Positions 10,083 through 17,222 are shown, counted from the stretch's first letter. The stretch is DNA of 23,886 bases from a virus (IMGVR_UViG_3300037488_000572:1-23886); one strand, 5' to 3'. Notes: generated by a model not told the origin, from the letters alone. Made by a program: numbers and translations.

Positions 10083-10597
10083 TATATATCATATGCTAAA
10101 CCTTGACCACCTCTAACTTTACTTTGCTGTTCTTCTAAAAGATCTTTATATGCACCTTTAAAAGAAGCTCTTACTGCCTCATAGTTTTTAGCAGCATTGA
10201 TCATAGCTGTTAAGTTTCCATCTCTACCATCAGTAATTTGTCTTGTTTCCATATAACGGCCAAGTCTATCAAGCATTGTTGCTATACCCTTGTATGCGCG
10301 TGATGTTGGCGTTTCAAACATTTGCATACAAAACTCTAAACCTATTTGTATAGTTTTATCTTCTGGTGAAAATTCTGCTTCTATTTCCCTAAGTATGATA
10401 TCTAATTTATCTATGTCTGGTGTAAAGAAAAATGGATTTGTATCAGGGTTTGGACATGTCATATAAAAAATATATAAATAAATTTTAAGATGATCTTCCG
10501 GATACTCATCCATTATATCTTTTAAAGCTTTTAATGTATAACAATGTTCAGTAGGAATTACTACGCCATTCTGTATATCAAATAATTTTGCTATCAT
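10082..10597 (-). CDS. Conserved-looking protein before TerL; small-terminase candidate
   Basis: A 171-aa soluble, mostly helical protein. Its stop overlaps the TerL start by one base (TAATG), indicating translational coupling. Helical segments are evident around 20-50 and 65-100, and the C-terminal third (about 120-165) has the motif TDGRDGNLTAMINAAKNYEA followed by a charged helix. No helix-turn-helix or nuclease motif is obvious. Position immediately before terL is where small terminase subunits lie, so this is a candidate TerS or terminase accessory factor; the sequence alone does not prove it. Its start overlaps the stop of the PD-(D/E)XK gene by 4 bases. Confidence 0.75.
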   Translation of the reverse strand: MIAKLFDIQNGVVIPTEHCYTLKALKDIMDEYPEDHLKIYLYIFYMTCPNPDTNPFFFTPDIDKLDIILREIEAEFSPEDKTIQIGLEFCMQMFETPTSRAYKGIATMLDRLGRYMETRQITDGRDGNLTAMINAAKNYEAVRASFKGAYKDLLEEQQSKVRGGQGLAYDI

Positions 10598-11427
10598 TTT
10601 TTTTCAAGGTTATGTTTGTTTTCATGTAACCAATTAATAATACTAATTACTTCTTCTTTTAAATAAGGTACTTTAAGTGGAATAACTTCTAATACTATAG
10701 GATCTCCGTTGTCATTATATTTAGTAACTGGATAACCCCATTTATCAATATCAGATGATTCAAATAATATATGATGTAAATACATTGTACCTGCTATTAG
10801 TTTAGGATTATGTTTTAATATAATATACATATAAATACTCAACTGTAAAGCATAATGTGAGAAGTTACAATCATCTAAATGATCCACAGGGACAAGCATT
10901 TTTTTAGTCATACCTTCCCAATTCTTAAATCCTTCTAACTTGATTTCTTTATTAGTTTTATAATCTATTATATGTACTCTATTATTCACTATCTCAACTA
11001 AATCTGATTGGCCACATATACTTGCTGACTTTAAATATACCATATGTTCTGGATATATACCATCAGTTAACTTTTGATTAGGTGCTTGTTTAATACCATT
11101 AGTTTCTTGAGGTACATATATTGGAAGTGGTATACCTTCTTTTTCTATAGAGGCAAGATTACATAAGTCACTCTCTCTTTGGTTATGATAAAAAGTACCA
11201 AGATTCATTGCCCGTTCAGACTCAGATTTCCATAAGTCTTGTATAACTTCAGGTGTTAATCCAAACCATTTAGACTTTAAATTTTTTGCACATTTTTTAG
11301 CCACACTTGCAGAATCAAATGGTTCTTTAAAATGTGATACTAAACTAGTAACACTTGTCCAAGATATATTTTCAGAATCATCTATACTTGTGTAACTATG
11401 ATCTGATGCTTTAAATACTATACTCAT
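10594..11427 (-). CDS. PD-(D/E)XK nuclease, RecB/Cas4-like
   Basis: A 277-aa predicted nuclease. The RecB-type signature is visible in order: GT-x2-H (G77-H81, LGTFYHNQRE), E127 region (YPEHMVYL), D142 (GQSDLVEI), D155-Y-K157 (HIIDYKTNKEI) and Q195 with Y199 (YALQLSIYMY). The spacing D142 to DYK of 13 residues is typical of this superfamily; the metal is bound by H81, D142 and D155. It probably cuts or resects DNA during replication, recombination or packaging. It sits between a Cys-rich protein and the terminase pair, separated by one base from the former. Lengths of 250-300 aa are usual for such phage exonucleases. An alternative role in trimming DNA before packaging is possible. Confidence 0.85.
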   Translation of the reverse strand: MSIVFKASDHSYTSIDDSENISWTSVTSLVSHFKEPFDSASVAKKCAKNLKSKWFGLTPEVIQDLWKSESERAMNLGTFYHNQRESDLCNLASIEKEGIPLPIYVPQETNGIKQAPNQKLTDGIYPEHMVYLKSASICGQSDLVEIVNNRVHIIDYKTNKEIKLEGFKNWEGMTKKMLVPVDHLDDCNFSHYALQLSIYMYIILKHNPKLIAGTMYLHHILFESSDIDKWGYPVTKYNDNGDPIVLEVIPLKVPYLKEEVISIINWLHENKHNLEKK

Positions 11428-11428
11428 T

Positions 11429-11737
11429 TTAGTCTATAAGGTTATTTAATTTGTCTTCATCTTTTTCTGTAATAACTGCTTTCCATTTATGTGCCGGGCA
11501 ATCTGAAGATAAAGCTCTTACTTTAAAACTAAGTGAACATCCACATAATAAACAACAAGGTTGAGTACCAGGCATTACACATGATGAACCTTCTATATCT
11601 TTTTTAGGACATGCATGACATATTACCATTCTTTGTTCTGCAATTTCTTCTACAAACTTATCCCGGATAATAGTATTCTTAACTCCTTCAAGTATTTGCT
11701 TTCTATTCTTCCAGATTGCTGTTAGTTTTCCTTCCAT
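11429..11737 (-). CDS. Cys-rich, probable zinc-binding protein
   Basis: A 102-aa protein whose second half carries eight cysteines and one histidine in a metal-binding pattern: C40-x2-C43, C53, C61-C62-x2-C65-x-C67, C80-x2-H83. This would suit two zinc sites. The N-terminal 36 residues are a basic, amphipathic helix. The family was not identified by name. Genes of this type, next to HU-like and winged-helix genes, occur in crAss-like phages, which supports a nucleic-acid-binding or transcription-related role. The start overlaps the end of the HU/IHF-like gene by 35 nt. The internal alternative start (M37) would leave the Cys motif without its helix, so M1 is preferred. Confidence 0.75.
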   Translation of the reverse strand: MEGKLTAIWKNRKQILEGVKNTIIRDKFVEEIAEQRMVICHACPKKDIEGSSCVMPGTQPCCLLCGCSLSFKVRALSSDCPAHKWKAVITEKDEDKLNNLID

Positions 11738-12083
11738 CTCTAAATGCTTTTTTATAAATTATAAATTCATTTATTTTTTCTCTTGCATGATATAACTTTT
11801 CTAATTTTAGTTGTGCTTGTTTTTTATTATGATAATTAATAAATGTTTGTGAGTCATATTTATTAATCATGTTTTCATACTTTTTTACAAGCTTTTCTAC
11901 TGAAAGTCTTTTTATTACAAAATGACCTAAACCAGATATATTAATTCTTATATCTTCAAGACTTGATAATTTTTTACTTACTTCCTTGTAATAAAAACTT
12001 ATTATATCATCTATTGTGGATATAGGCATATCATTGCGTTCAGCAATTTCTTTAATTAGTATCTCCGGTTTCTTGGGTATCAT
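11703..12083 (-). CDS. HU/IHF-like DNA-binding protein
   Basis: A 126-aa protein. Residues 1-60 match the HU/IHF plan: two N-terminal helices with ILIKEIAERNDMP and a helix ending KEVSKKLSSLEDIR, then strands INISGLGHFVIKR (about 46-58), the conserved G-x-G-x-F strand of the family. The region after this is a helical, Lys-rich extension (60-126) instead of the usual short C-terminal helix, and the long DNA-intercalating beta arm is not evident. HU/IHF homologues act as dimers that bend DNA. IHF-like genes are a known feature of crAss-like phage genomes. Overlaps of 32 nt with the gene before and 35 nt with the gene after indicate tight coupling. Confidence 0.75.
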   Translation of the reverse strand: MIPKKPEILIKEIAERNDMPISTIDDIISFYYKEVSKKLSSLEDIRINISGLGHFVIKRLSVEKLVKKYENMINKYDSQTFINYHNKKQAQLKLEKLYHAREKINEFIIYKKAFRDGRKTNSNLEE

Positions 12084-12441
12084 TTGCTAAAAATTTATAG
12101 TCAAGGTATATTGTACCTTCAGTTTGAATCTTTAATAAGGGATTAAGCATTATAATTTTTTTATTATTTTGATCTTTAACTATTAATCCATTTTTCTCAG
12201 CTTTATTAATACAATTCCGCACTGTTTGAGAAGATTTGAATATCCATTCTTCTTCAGTTGAAGCATCATAACAAAAATGAGTAAGTTCAACAGGCTCATT
12301 AAAACTTAATAAAGTAAGACAATTTAAATCAGATTCACTCATTGTTATACGGTTAATATAACAATGAGTCAATATCTGAAACTTTACAACCTCCCACTTA
12401 GGCATTTTTACACGCTTTTGTACTTGATTTACTAAAGCCAT
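12052..12441 (-). CDS. Winged-helix-like protein
   Basis: A 129-aa protein with the look of a winged helix-turn-helix domain: helices in residues 14-50 (WEVVKFQILTHCYIN, then ESDLNCLTLL), a recognition-helix candidate at about 70-85 (SSQTVRNCINKAEKNGLI), and a wing-like KDQNNKKIIML hairpin. The phrase S-x-x-T-V-R-N-x-I-x-K-A-x-x-x-G-L-I is what is expected of a wHTH recognition helix and following wing. It probably binds DNA, perhaps as a late regulator or packaging factor. The 32-nt overlap with the HU-like gene and 2-nt gap from the gene before place it in the operon driven by the promoter at 12738-12768. Confidence 0.7.
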   Translation of the reverse strand: MALVNQVQKRVKMPKWEVVKFQILTHCYINRITMSESDLNCLTLLSFNEPVELTHFCYDASTEEEWIFKSSQTVRNCINKAEKNGLIVKDQNNKKIIMLNPLLKIQTEGTIYLDYKFLANDTQETGDTN

Positions 12442-12443
12442 GA

Positions 12444-12716
12444 TTAGTTCTTTTTAAGTTTTCTACTTGATTCTGGTACTGAGTTTTCCATAGCAGGATC
12501 AGAATCTTCTTTTTGTGGTCCTTGCATCATCATAGCATATTTAATCTGAGCTTCTGCTCTTTTAAATCTTGCCTCATCAATTCTTGCAAGCAACTCTTCA
12601 TACTCACATTGTGCTTGTATGTAAGGTAATGAATCCTTATAAAAGTTAAGCATTTCTTCTTTTCTTGCCATTAACTCTTCTTGAGTCATTTCTCTTTCTT
12701 CTGCACCTTTTTCCAT
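12444..12716 (-). CDS. Small coiled-coil protein, first gene of packaging operon
   Basis: A 90-aa acidic helical protein (MEKGAEEREMTQEELMARKE...). Heptad-like charged helix runs from about 8 to 65; the C-terminal 25 residues are polar and likely disordered, ending KLKKN. The frame stays open upstream to 12767, but the earlier ATG lies inside the promoter's -33 box and ahead of the expected transcription start, so the start at 12716 is chosen. It follows the -7 box by 21 nt. Function is unknown; it is the leading gene of the DNA-binding/packaging operon. Confidence 0.75.
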   Translation of the reverse strand: MEKGAEEREMTQEELMARKEEMLNFYKDSLPYIQAQCEYEELLARIDEARFKRAEAQIKYAMMMQGPQKEDSDPAMENSVPESSRKLKKN

Positions 12717-12737
12717 TTTTAATATTTTAAGTTTACA

Positions 12738-12768
12738 CAAATATATAAAAATAAGTTTAAACTTCAAA
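12738..12768 (-). promoter_or_regulatory. Bacteroidota-type promoter of packaging/head operon
   Basis: On the minus strand, TTTG (12765-12768) is followed after 19 nt by TATATTTG (12738-12745). This matches the established Bacteroidota housekeeping promoter (TTTG near -33, TAnnTTTG near -7) in both boxes and spacing. It lies between the terminator at 12780-12808 and the start codon at 12716. Its presence argues that the host RNA polymerase transcribes this operon and that the host is a member of Bacteroidota. Confidence 0.8.
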
Positions 12769-12779
12769 CATTTAAATGC

Positions 12780-12808
12780 AAAAAACCCAGATACTTAAGA
12801 TACCTGGG
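12780..12808 (-). terminator. Intrinsic terminator of fibre/lysis operon
   Basis: On the minus strand, CCCAGGTAT and GTATCTGGG pair over 9 bp with two G-U pairs around a CTTAA loop, followed by six T. It lies 20 nt past the stop of the 52-aa gene and just before the promoter for the next operon. Confidence 0.85.
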
Positions 12809-12828
12809 TTAAATTATTAGTAGAAGTG

Positions 12829-12987
12829 TTAACGGTTTTTAAATGTAATATTTAGAATAGTTAACATGTAGAACTCTCTAGATATATCTATTTCTATTGT
12901 AAGAAAGTCAATCTTACCTATTCTGATCCTGATAGCAAGTTTATCCCATTGCTTATTACGTGTTCTCCAACTGTTTCTTAATTTCAT
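12829..12987 (-). CDS. Small basic protein after the hydrolase
   Basis: A 52-aa frame, MKLRNSWRTRNKQWDKLAIR and onward to ITFKNR, starting in a TGATG overlap with the stop of the hydrolase gene and ending 20 nt before the operon terminator. It is basic in its first half and beta-like in the second half (alternating I/D/F/T). Translational coupling and exact fit between hydrolase and terminator support it as a real gene. Function is unknown; a lysis accessory role is possible from position only. Confidence 0.65.
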   Translation of the reverse strand: MKLRNSWRTRNKQWDKLAIRIRIGKIDFLTIEIDISREFYMLTILNITFKNR

Positions 12988-13505
12988 CATGCTTCATTTT
13001 GACTGATTGCACCTTTAGCTGTAAGGATTACTTTACGGACATTAGCTGGTTGTGCTATTTTCCATGCTGTTCTTCTAGCTTGATACAATCTTGATTTAAG
13101 AATTCTTGTTACTGATACTGCATTTCCCTGGTTTCCTCCAAGCACATGGTAACAATTTTTATCTTCTCCTACATAGATTCCAACATGTCCACCACCATCT
13201 CTTTTAAATGTAAGTATGTCACCTAACATAGGTTCAGTAACTTTAGTTCCATAGTTAGACCAGGATAGAGCCCATAATGGTTTATCTACTACTTGTACAC
13301 CTGCTACATGCGCGCAGTAAGCTATAAATAATCCACACCATGGAATCTCATCAGCTGTATAAACTTTGTCAAGTTTAAGATCTTTAGCCCAAGCCATAAT
13401 AACCGGATTATGTACTTTGCCAACAATCTCCTTCACCCCTATAAGCTTAACAGCTTCAACAAGAAGTTTAGGAGAACGCTCTTCTTTTAAAAAGTCATAG
13501 CTCAT
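12987..13505 (-). CDS. Peptidoglycan hydrolase, TIGR02594/NlpC-CHAP-like endolysin
   Basis: A 172-aa cysteine peptidase-like protein. It has W56-C57-G (IPWCGLFIAYC) with catalytic Cys57, GDIL at 95-98, catalytic His107 in GGGHVGIYVG, and a third polar position in H120/N125 (YHVLGGNQGNAVSV), ending with R-R near 144-145. This order (PWC, GDI, GGHVGIY, LGGNQ) is the signature of the TIGR02594 family of papain-like NlpC/P60 or CHAP hydrolases found as phage endolysins. It would cleave peptide bonds in peptidoglycan. No signal peptide is present, so a holin is needed; candidates are encoded just upstream at 13806-14341. Start and stop overlap both neighbours by one base. Confidence 0.88.
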   Translation of the reverse strand: MSYDFLKEERSPKLLVEAVKLIGVKEIVGKVHNPVIMAWAKDLKLDKVYTADEIPWCGLFIAYCAHVAGVQVVDKPLWALSWSNYGTKVTEPMLGDILTFKRDGGGHVGIYVGEDKNCYHVLGGNQGNAVSVTRILKSRLYQARRTAWKIAQPANVRKVILTAKGAISQNEA

Positions 13506-13798
13506 TACTTATTGAATTTTTTAACAAAAATCTTTGAGATCCAGTTACCAACTTTCTTTAAGAATGAGTTTTGTGCATCTACAGTAACAACAGTTCCTGT
13601 TTCAGTTTTCTCTACATGGATGTCTAACTTCTGTCCATCTAATGTAAACTCTTTTTTGTCTCCTTCTTTTTTAAGGTTAACATCTACTTTAGGAGTATCA
13701 ATGTTTACTTTTACAGTGTCTCCTTTTTTTTCAACCTTTACATCTACTTTTTCAGTATCTACTAAAATGTTAATGTCTTTGATCTTCTTCTTTGCCAT
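13505..13798 (-). CDS. Three-repeat beta protein in lysis cassette
   Basis: A 97-aa protein with no recognised family. Residues 15-75 are three tandem beta-hairpin-like repeats of about 20 residues: KVDVKVEKKGDTVKVNID, KVDVNLKKEGDKKEFTLD and KLDIHVEKTETGTVVTVD. Residues 80-97 form a basic amphipathic helix (FLKKVGNWISKIFVKKFNK) that could touch a membrane. The stop overlaps the hydrolase start by one base (TAATG). The leader holds an AAACCAA motif (complement 13813-13819). The repeat structure and amphipathic tail suggest a membrane- or cell-wall-associated accessory, but this is inference. Confidence 0.75.
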   Translation of the reverse strand: MAKKKIKDINILVDTEKVDVKVEKKGDTVKVNIDTPKVDVNLKKEGDKKEFTLDGQKLDIHVEKTETGTVVTVDAQNSFLKKVGNWISKIFVKKFNK

Positions 13799-13805
13799 AT
13801 TATAT

Positions 13806-14039
13806 TTATTTATTGGTTTCTTTTAATTGGTTGCTATCTTCAACTGTTAATTGAGATAAGGTAGCTGCTACTGTTCCTGCTGTAGCTAAATAACCGGCTG
13901 CTGTAATTACTGCTGCTGGTAATGAAACTGGGGCTGTTAAAATTACTCCTGCAATAGCACCTAATGTAATTGCAATGTTTCTTACTCTCTTCCAAAACTT
14001 TGGAGTTTTAGCATTCCATCTGTCTTTTAAATTTTTCAT
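13806..14039 (-). CDS. Small membrane protein, holin candidate
   Basis: A 77-aa protein with a basic N-terminus (KNLKDRWNAKTPKFWKRVR) and one long or two short hydrophobic segments at about 20-65 (ITLGAIAGVILTAPVSLPAAVITAAGY and onward), Gly/Ala-rich, followed by a polar C-terminus. Size, charge pattern and location just before the endolysin suit a holin, which would form pores in the inner membrane to release the hydrolase. It overlaps the upstream 101-aa gene by 4 bases (ATGA). Many phage small membrane proteins look alike, so the call is by context. Confidence 0.7.
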   Translation of the reverse strand: MKNLKDRWNAKTPKFWKRVRNIAITLGAIAGVILTAPVSLPAAVITAAGYLATAGTVAATLSQLTVEDSNQLKETNK

Positions 14040-14341
14040 GGTTTAATATTTAAGATGTATTGTTTAACTGCATCTGACAACTCACTTACATTCTTAGCTA
14101 AATTTTTAATCTCAAGCTGTGTAAGTTCTTGAATTGCCTGATACTTTAACTGATTTTCTTGTTGTACTAAGTCTAGTTTTCCTTTTAACTTTCCTAACTC
14201 TTCAGTCATCCTCTGGTCATTTCCCATAAGAACTTCAATATCCTTTCTTGAATCTATATATGCGGTTCTTAAAAAGAATCCAAATATTGTTAAGATTGTT
14301 CCTGCTATAAACAAGATGATTGTTAGTACCCAATTTTCCAT
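14036..14341 (-). CDS. Membrane-anchored coiled-coil protein, lysis-associated
   Basis: A 101-aa protein with an N-terminal transmembrane segment (residues 5-26, VLTIILFIAGTILTIFGFFL) and a long charged helix with heptad pattern at about 35-95. This topology resembles XhlA/hemolysin-like phage membrane proteins that act with holins, or an inner-membrane spanin component. No lipoprotein box is seen, so a classical two-component spanin is not supported. It is the first of three consecutive small genes leading to the endolysin. Confidence 0.7.
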   Translation of the reverse strand: MENWVLTIILFIAGTILTIFGFFLRTAYIDSRKDIEVLMGNDQRMTEELGKLKGKLDLVQQENQLKYQAIQELTQLEIKNLAKNVSELSDAVKQYILNIKP

Positions 14342-14355
14342 TATATTTTAATTAT

Positions 14356-14508
14356 TTATTGTCCTTTTAAAATTTGCAATTCTTCATACATTTTTAAAAG
14401 TTGTAATTCTTTTTGAGCAATTAATTCTTCTTGAGTTGGTACAATAACATCAACAAGTTCTTCTATATAAACTCCTTGTTCATTATAATAAGCTATTGGT
14501 GTTTGCAT
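14356..14508 (-). CDS. Small acidic protein between fibres and lysis genes
   Basis: A 50-aa frame, MQTPIAYYNEQGVYIEELVD then VIVPTQEELIAQKE and a C-terminal helix ending KGQ. It fills the gap between the lectin-like tail protein and the lysis genes and has gene-like spacing on both sides (14 and 20 nt). The first half resembles a short beta segment, and the second half is a charged helix. Function is unknown. Confidence 0.65.
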   Translation of the reverse strand: MQTPIAYYNEQGVYIEELVDVIVPTQEELIAQKELQLLKMYEELQILKGQ

Positions 14509-14528
14509 AATATTTAGTTTTGTAATTA

Positions 14529-15062
14529 TTAAAAAGTATGTGTTCTTACTGCACGAACAAAAGGCACAGAAGATTTAAAAAGAGCACTAGGACCATTATT
14601 GTTAAAATATAGACCCCATGTAAAACTAGCACCGCTTTCAGTAGAACTCCAATAGAAGTTACCAGTAAAACCATTTACTCCTAAAACTTTATTGACAACT
14701 GCTGCTGAAGCATAACACATATCTAATTCCCAAGAAGCAGGTAAATACCAATCAGTATATCCACCACCTAAATATAATTTTGCAATACCTGCCGCATAAG
14801 CAGTTGTGGCAGGAACACCTGTTTGTGCTATAATAGCTGAAGTATTTGTACTACCATCATAAAAACTTTGTGCTGCTGCACCAACTGCTGTATTTTGAAA
14901 TGCAAGTGTTGTCCAAGGTAAAGCAGTTGATAAATTTGTTAAACTTGCAATTAATCCTTTTTTAACTCCAGACTCATTCCATATGGACACTAATATTCCA
15001 CCACCTACTAATGTTCCCATTAGTGGATTACCAACACTAGCTATTTGTATTTGTGTACTCAT
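14529..15062 (-). CDS. DUF1566/Lcl-like lectin-fold tail protein
   Basis: A 177-aa protein. The C-terminal half has the DUF1566 (Lcl C-terminal) pattern: GGYTDWYLPASWEL (100-113), then YWSSTESG (137-144), and the ending FVRAVRTHTF. This C-type-lectin-like fold is used in adhesins and phage receptor-binding proteins, including targets of diversity-generating retroelements. The N-terminal MSTQIQIASVG resembles the MSTHIDISP start of the upstream gene. It likely sits at the distal tail and binds a host surface ligand. The start overlaps the upstream stop by one base. The region 137-172 would be the variable region if a retroelement acts here; none is in this window. Confidence 0.8.
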   Translation of the reverse strand: MSTQIQIASVGNPLMGTLVGGGILVSIWNESGVKKGLIASLTNLSTALPWTTLAFQNTAVGAAAQSFYDGSTNTSAIIAQTGVPATTAYAAGIAKLYLGGGYTDWYLPASWELDMCYASAAVVNKVLGVNGFTGNFYWSSTESGASFTWGLYFNNNGPSALFKSSVPFVRAVRTHTF

Positions 15063-15616
15063 TAGTATGTTTTATTTAATGTAAAGATTTCTGAGTAAAT
15101 AGAATTTCCTGCATTATTAGTGTTCCATTGAGCAGTTATGACAAGTGTGTTTAATACAGTAGTATCAAAAGTTGTGTTGTTTACAATGCTAAAATTTACT
15201 CCTTCAAAGTTAAGACCTGAATTTTTAGTATATGCAAACAATCCTCCTGATGCTATAGAAGCTACAGTAGGTGCTCCTAAAGTTCTTACAGTAAAATTAA
15301 CATCTAGCTTCCAATGTTTATCAGTAGCAGCATTCATTGCCATTACACCTGTATCTGCTAGTAATATTCCTGAAGCAGTTTTAACTCTAATATGCAAAGT
15401 AGCTGTACCTACACAAGATAAGTGACCTATCAATACACCATTAAAGCTATCTCCTACTTGAAATCCATTTGCAGGAATAGTAAGACTACCTAATCCACCA
15501 TCTAATAAACTGCCCTCAACAGCAGTAGCTGCTACAGGAGTACTAGAATTTGTCTGAGTATATAATCTACTTGTATAGCCAACTAAATTAGGAGATATGT
15601 CTATATGTGTAGACAC
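15062..15616 (-). CDS. Beta-rich tail/fibre protein
   Basis: A 184-aa beta-rich protein with a jelly-roll-like composition (Thr, Asn, Ser, Val, Gly). No signal peptide or helix is evident. It lies between two tail proteins, with TAATG overlap to the DUF1566-like gene and 2 nt from the gene before. Its first residues, MSTHIDISPNLVG, resemble those of the downstream protein and could mark a shared attachment segment. It is probably a tail-fibre or baseplate-like surface protein; the family was not recognised. Confidence 0.7.
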   Translation of the reverse strand: MSTHIDISPNLVGYTSRLYTQTNSSTPVAATAVEGSLLDGGLGSLTIPANGFQVGDSFNGVLIGHLSCVGTATLHIRVKTASGILLADTGVMAMNAATDKHWKLDVNFTVRTLGAPTVASIASGGLFAYTKNSGLNFEGVNFSIVNNTTFDTTVLNTLVITAQWNTNNAGNSIYSEIFTLNKTY

Positions 15617-15618
15617 TA

Positions 15619-16269
15619 TTATGTAAGTGTAATAATTATTAACTCACCTGTTGGAGTAGTACTATAAACTACTGCTCCTAAAGTATTATTTAATGCACCA
15701 GCATCAAAATTTATTGTTTCTCCAGGCTTAAGAGTTATTCCTCCTACTGTAGCATTACCTGTTCCTACACTAGCAAAAGACATAGAAAATGTTCCTGCTG
15801 CAATTGTACCTGATGAAGCTCCTGTAGGTCTTAAGAAATTAGTAGTTCTTATTGCTGCTGTAAGTTTAGTATCTACTGAACCTAATGTAGTTTCTGTAGC
15901 TAAACCTGTTGTATTACTTACAATTTGAGCTAAGTAAGTATTAGGATTAATGTATGTAATTGGAGCTAATGGAATACCTGATGTGTTTGATCCTGCTAGA
16001 TAATAAACTGGTGGATCAAATGTAACTCCATTCCAGATTCTTATTTCTAACCATGTAACATCATTAGCATCTACTACTAATGCTGCTTCATAATCTGTTC
16101 CTTGTTGAATAGCAGTAAGAATTTGAGTTAGTAATGGTTCTACAGTATCTGTGTTATCTGCTATTTCCGTTAATGCATCACAGGCGCATTGTTGCCCTAT
16201 TAGCATTTTTAACTGCCAAGGAAAGTTATTTCCTTTATTACCTTCTGTTTTTAAATTTCCTATTGACAT
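15619..16269 (-). CDS. Beta-rich tail/baseplate-type protein
   Basis: A 216-aa protein. The N-terminus, MSIGNLKTEGNKGNNFPWQL, is followed by a short helical segment with two close Cys residues (QQCACDAL, about 27-34). The rest is beta-rich, with Thr/Gly-rich strands; the last 70 residues resemble a small beta domain (GTFSMSFASVGTGNATVGGI). It belongs to the fibre gene cluster and is likely a virion surface protein linking fibres to the tail. The exact family is not recognised. There is a 17-nt gap to the second fibre gene. Confidence 0.7.
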   Translation of the reverse strand: MSIGNLKTEGNKGNNFPWQLKMLIGQQCACDALTEIADNTDTVEPLLTQILTAIQQGTDYEAALVVDANDVTWLEIRIWNGVTFDPPVYYLAGSNTSGIPLAPITYINPNTYLAQIVSNTTGLATETTLGSVDTKLTAAIRTTNFLRPTGASSGTIAAGTFSMSFASVGTGNATVGGITLKPGETINFDAGALNNTLGAVVYSTTPTGELIIITLT

Positions 16270-16286
16270 GATTATTTATTTAGTAT

Positions 16287-17099
16287 TTATCCTATTAACC
16301 AGTTTAGACCATCAGAAAATACAGGAACTGTATTTACACCTCCACCAACAGCAATAGCTCCAAAGTTACCTGATGCTGCTACTGTAGAATCATTAATCAT
16401 TGCTCTTTCTCCATTAATAAAAGGTACTCCTAAAGTACTTAAAGATATTGCAGTAAAAGTTAATGTGCTTAAATTAGAATTAAATGTAAATGTATTACTA
16501 CTTCCAATAATTACATTTCCTTCAATATTACTTGCACTAGATCCTCCTTGAATAGCTACTGAACCACCAGCTGTTAAAAGTACTGAGGTATTTCCTCCAC
16601 GTATTGCTACTTCACCACCGTATCCCTGATTTCCTCCAACACTATTACCAGCATCTCCAGCATAAACTCTTACATTACCACCATCACCAGCATCAGTAAT
16701 GCCATCACTATCAGAACCAGTTCCAGCAAGAAGATAGACACGTCCACCATTGTTGTTTGCATTTAATAGTTTATCACCACCTCTTACTTCAACTCTGTCT
16801 GTAGCAAGAATAAAGATATCATCTCCAAGAAGAGGATCTGTTTGAATAGTTAAATCGCCTACATTTAAAGTAAGATCTCCATTATTATCTAATACAAGTT
16901 CTCTAGTTCCTGCTGTTAATCTATCTAAATCTAAATTATTTGCAAAATCTTGTACAGTCATTCCATAAGATTGGTAACCATCACCTCTTTTTGTTAAAGG
17001 TACTTCAGTTCCTAACACCAACAAGTCTGTTGTTGGATTGTTAACAGTAGTTTTAATTAATTGCTCTTTGCGTAAGTAGAGCCAGTTTAAAATATCCAT
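16287..17099 (-). CDS. Second fibre protein sharing the MDILN anchor
   Basis: A 270-aa beta-helix-like protein. Residues 1-55 (MDILNWLYLRKEQLIKTTVN... TKRGDGYQSYGMTVQDFANN) align with the N-terminus of the 353-aa fibre: MDILN, I/V-x3-VN, a Leu/Val-Gly stretch, RGD-x-Y and V-x-D-A/F. From about 70 to 215 are repeated Gly/Asn-rich strands (GDLTLNVGDLTIQ; GGNVRVYAGDAG; GGEVAIRGGN; GGSVAIQGGS) typical of a triple-stranded beta helix. The end is NTVPVFSDGLNWLIG. It probably forms a homotrimeric tail fibre or spike using the same docking site as its paralogue. Confidence 0.75.
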   Translation of the reverse strand: MDILNWLYLRKEQLIKTTVNNPTTDLLVLGTEVPLTKRGDGYQSYGMTVQDFANNLDLDRLTAGTRELVLDNNGDLTLNVGDLTIQTDPLLGDDIFILATDRVEVRGGDKLLNANNNGGRVYLLAGTGSDSDGITDAGDGGNVRVYAGDAGNSVGGNQGYGGEVAIRGGNTSVLLTAGGSVAIQGGSSASNIEGNVIIGSSNTFTFNSNLSTLTFTAISLSTLGVPFINGERAMINDSTVAASGNFGAIAVGGGVNTVPVFSDGLNWLIG

Positions 17100-17102
17100 A
17101 AT

Positions 17103-17222
17103 TTATTTTATTATTGTTAATGCTTCAACTATTAATTTCATATCTTCAAGACTATAAATGCCTTTTAATGTTGCGGCATTTATAGCTTGTTCTATTATTT
17201 TTGTTGCTTCTTCTTTATTCAT
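17103..17222 (-). CDS. Tiny helical protein between two fibre genes
   Basis: A 39-aa frame, MNKEEATKIIEQAINAATLK then GIYSLEDMKLIVEALTIIK. The start overlaps the upstream fibre stop by one base (TAATG), and it ends 3 nt before the next start codon. Two amphipathic helices are predicted by composition. The fit between genes and coupling supports it as real. It could be a fibre chaperone or assembly factor, but that is only by position. Confidence 0.6.
   Translation of the reverse strand: MNKEEATKIIEQAINAATLKGIYSLEDMKLIVEALTIIK

Noticed and set aside
13512-13826. 104-aa plus-strand frame opposite the three-repeat beta protein
   Set aside because: Its Phe/Ser/Thr-rich sequence is the antisense of the Lys-rich minus-strand gene, which fits its operon by TAATG coupling.
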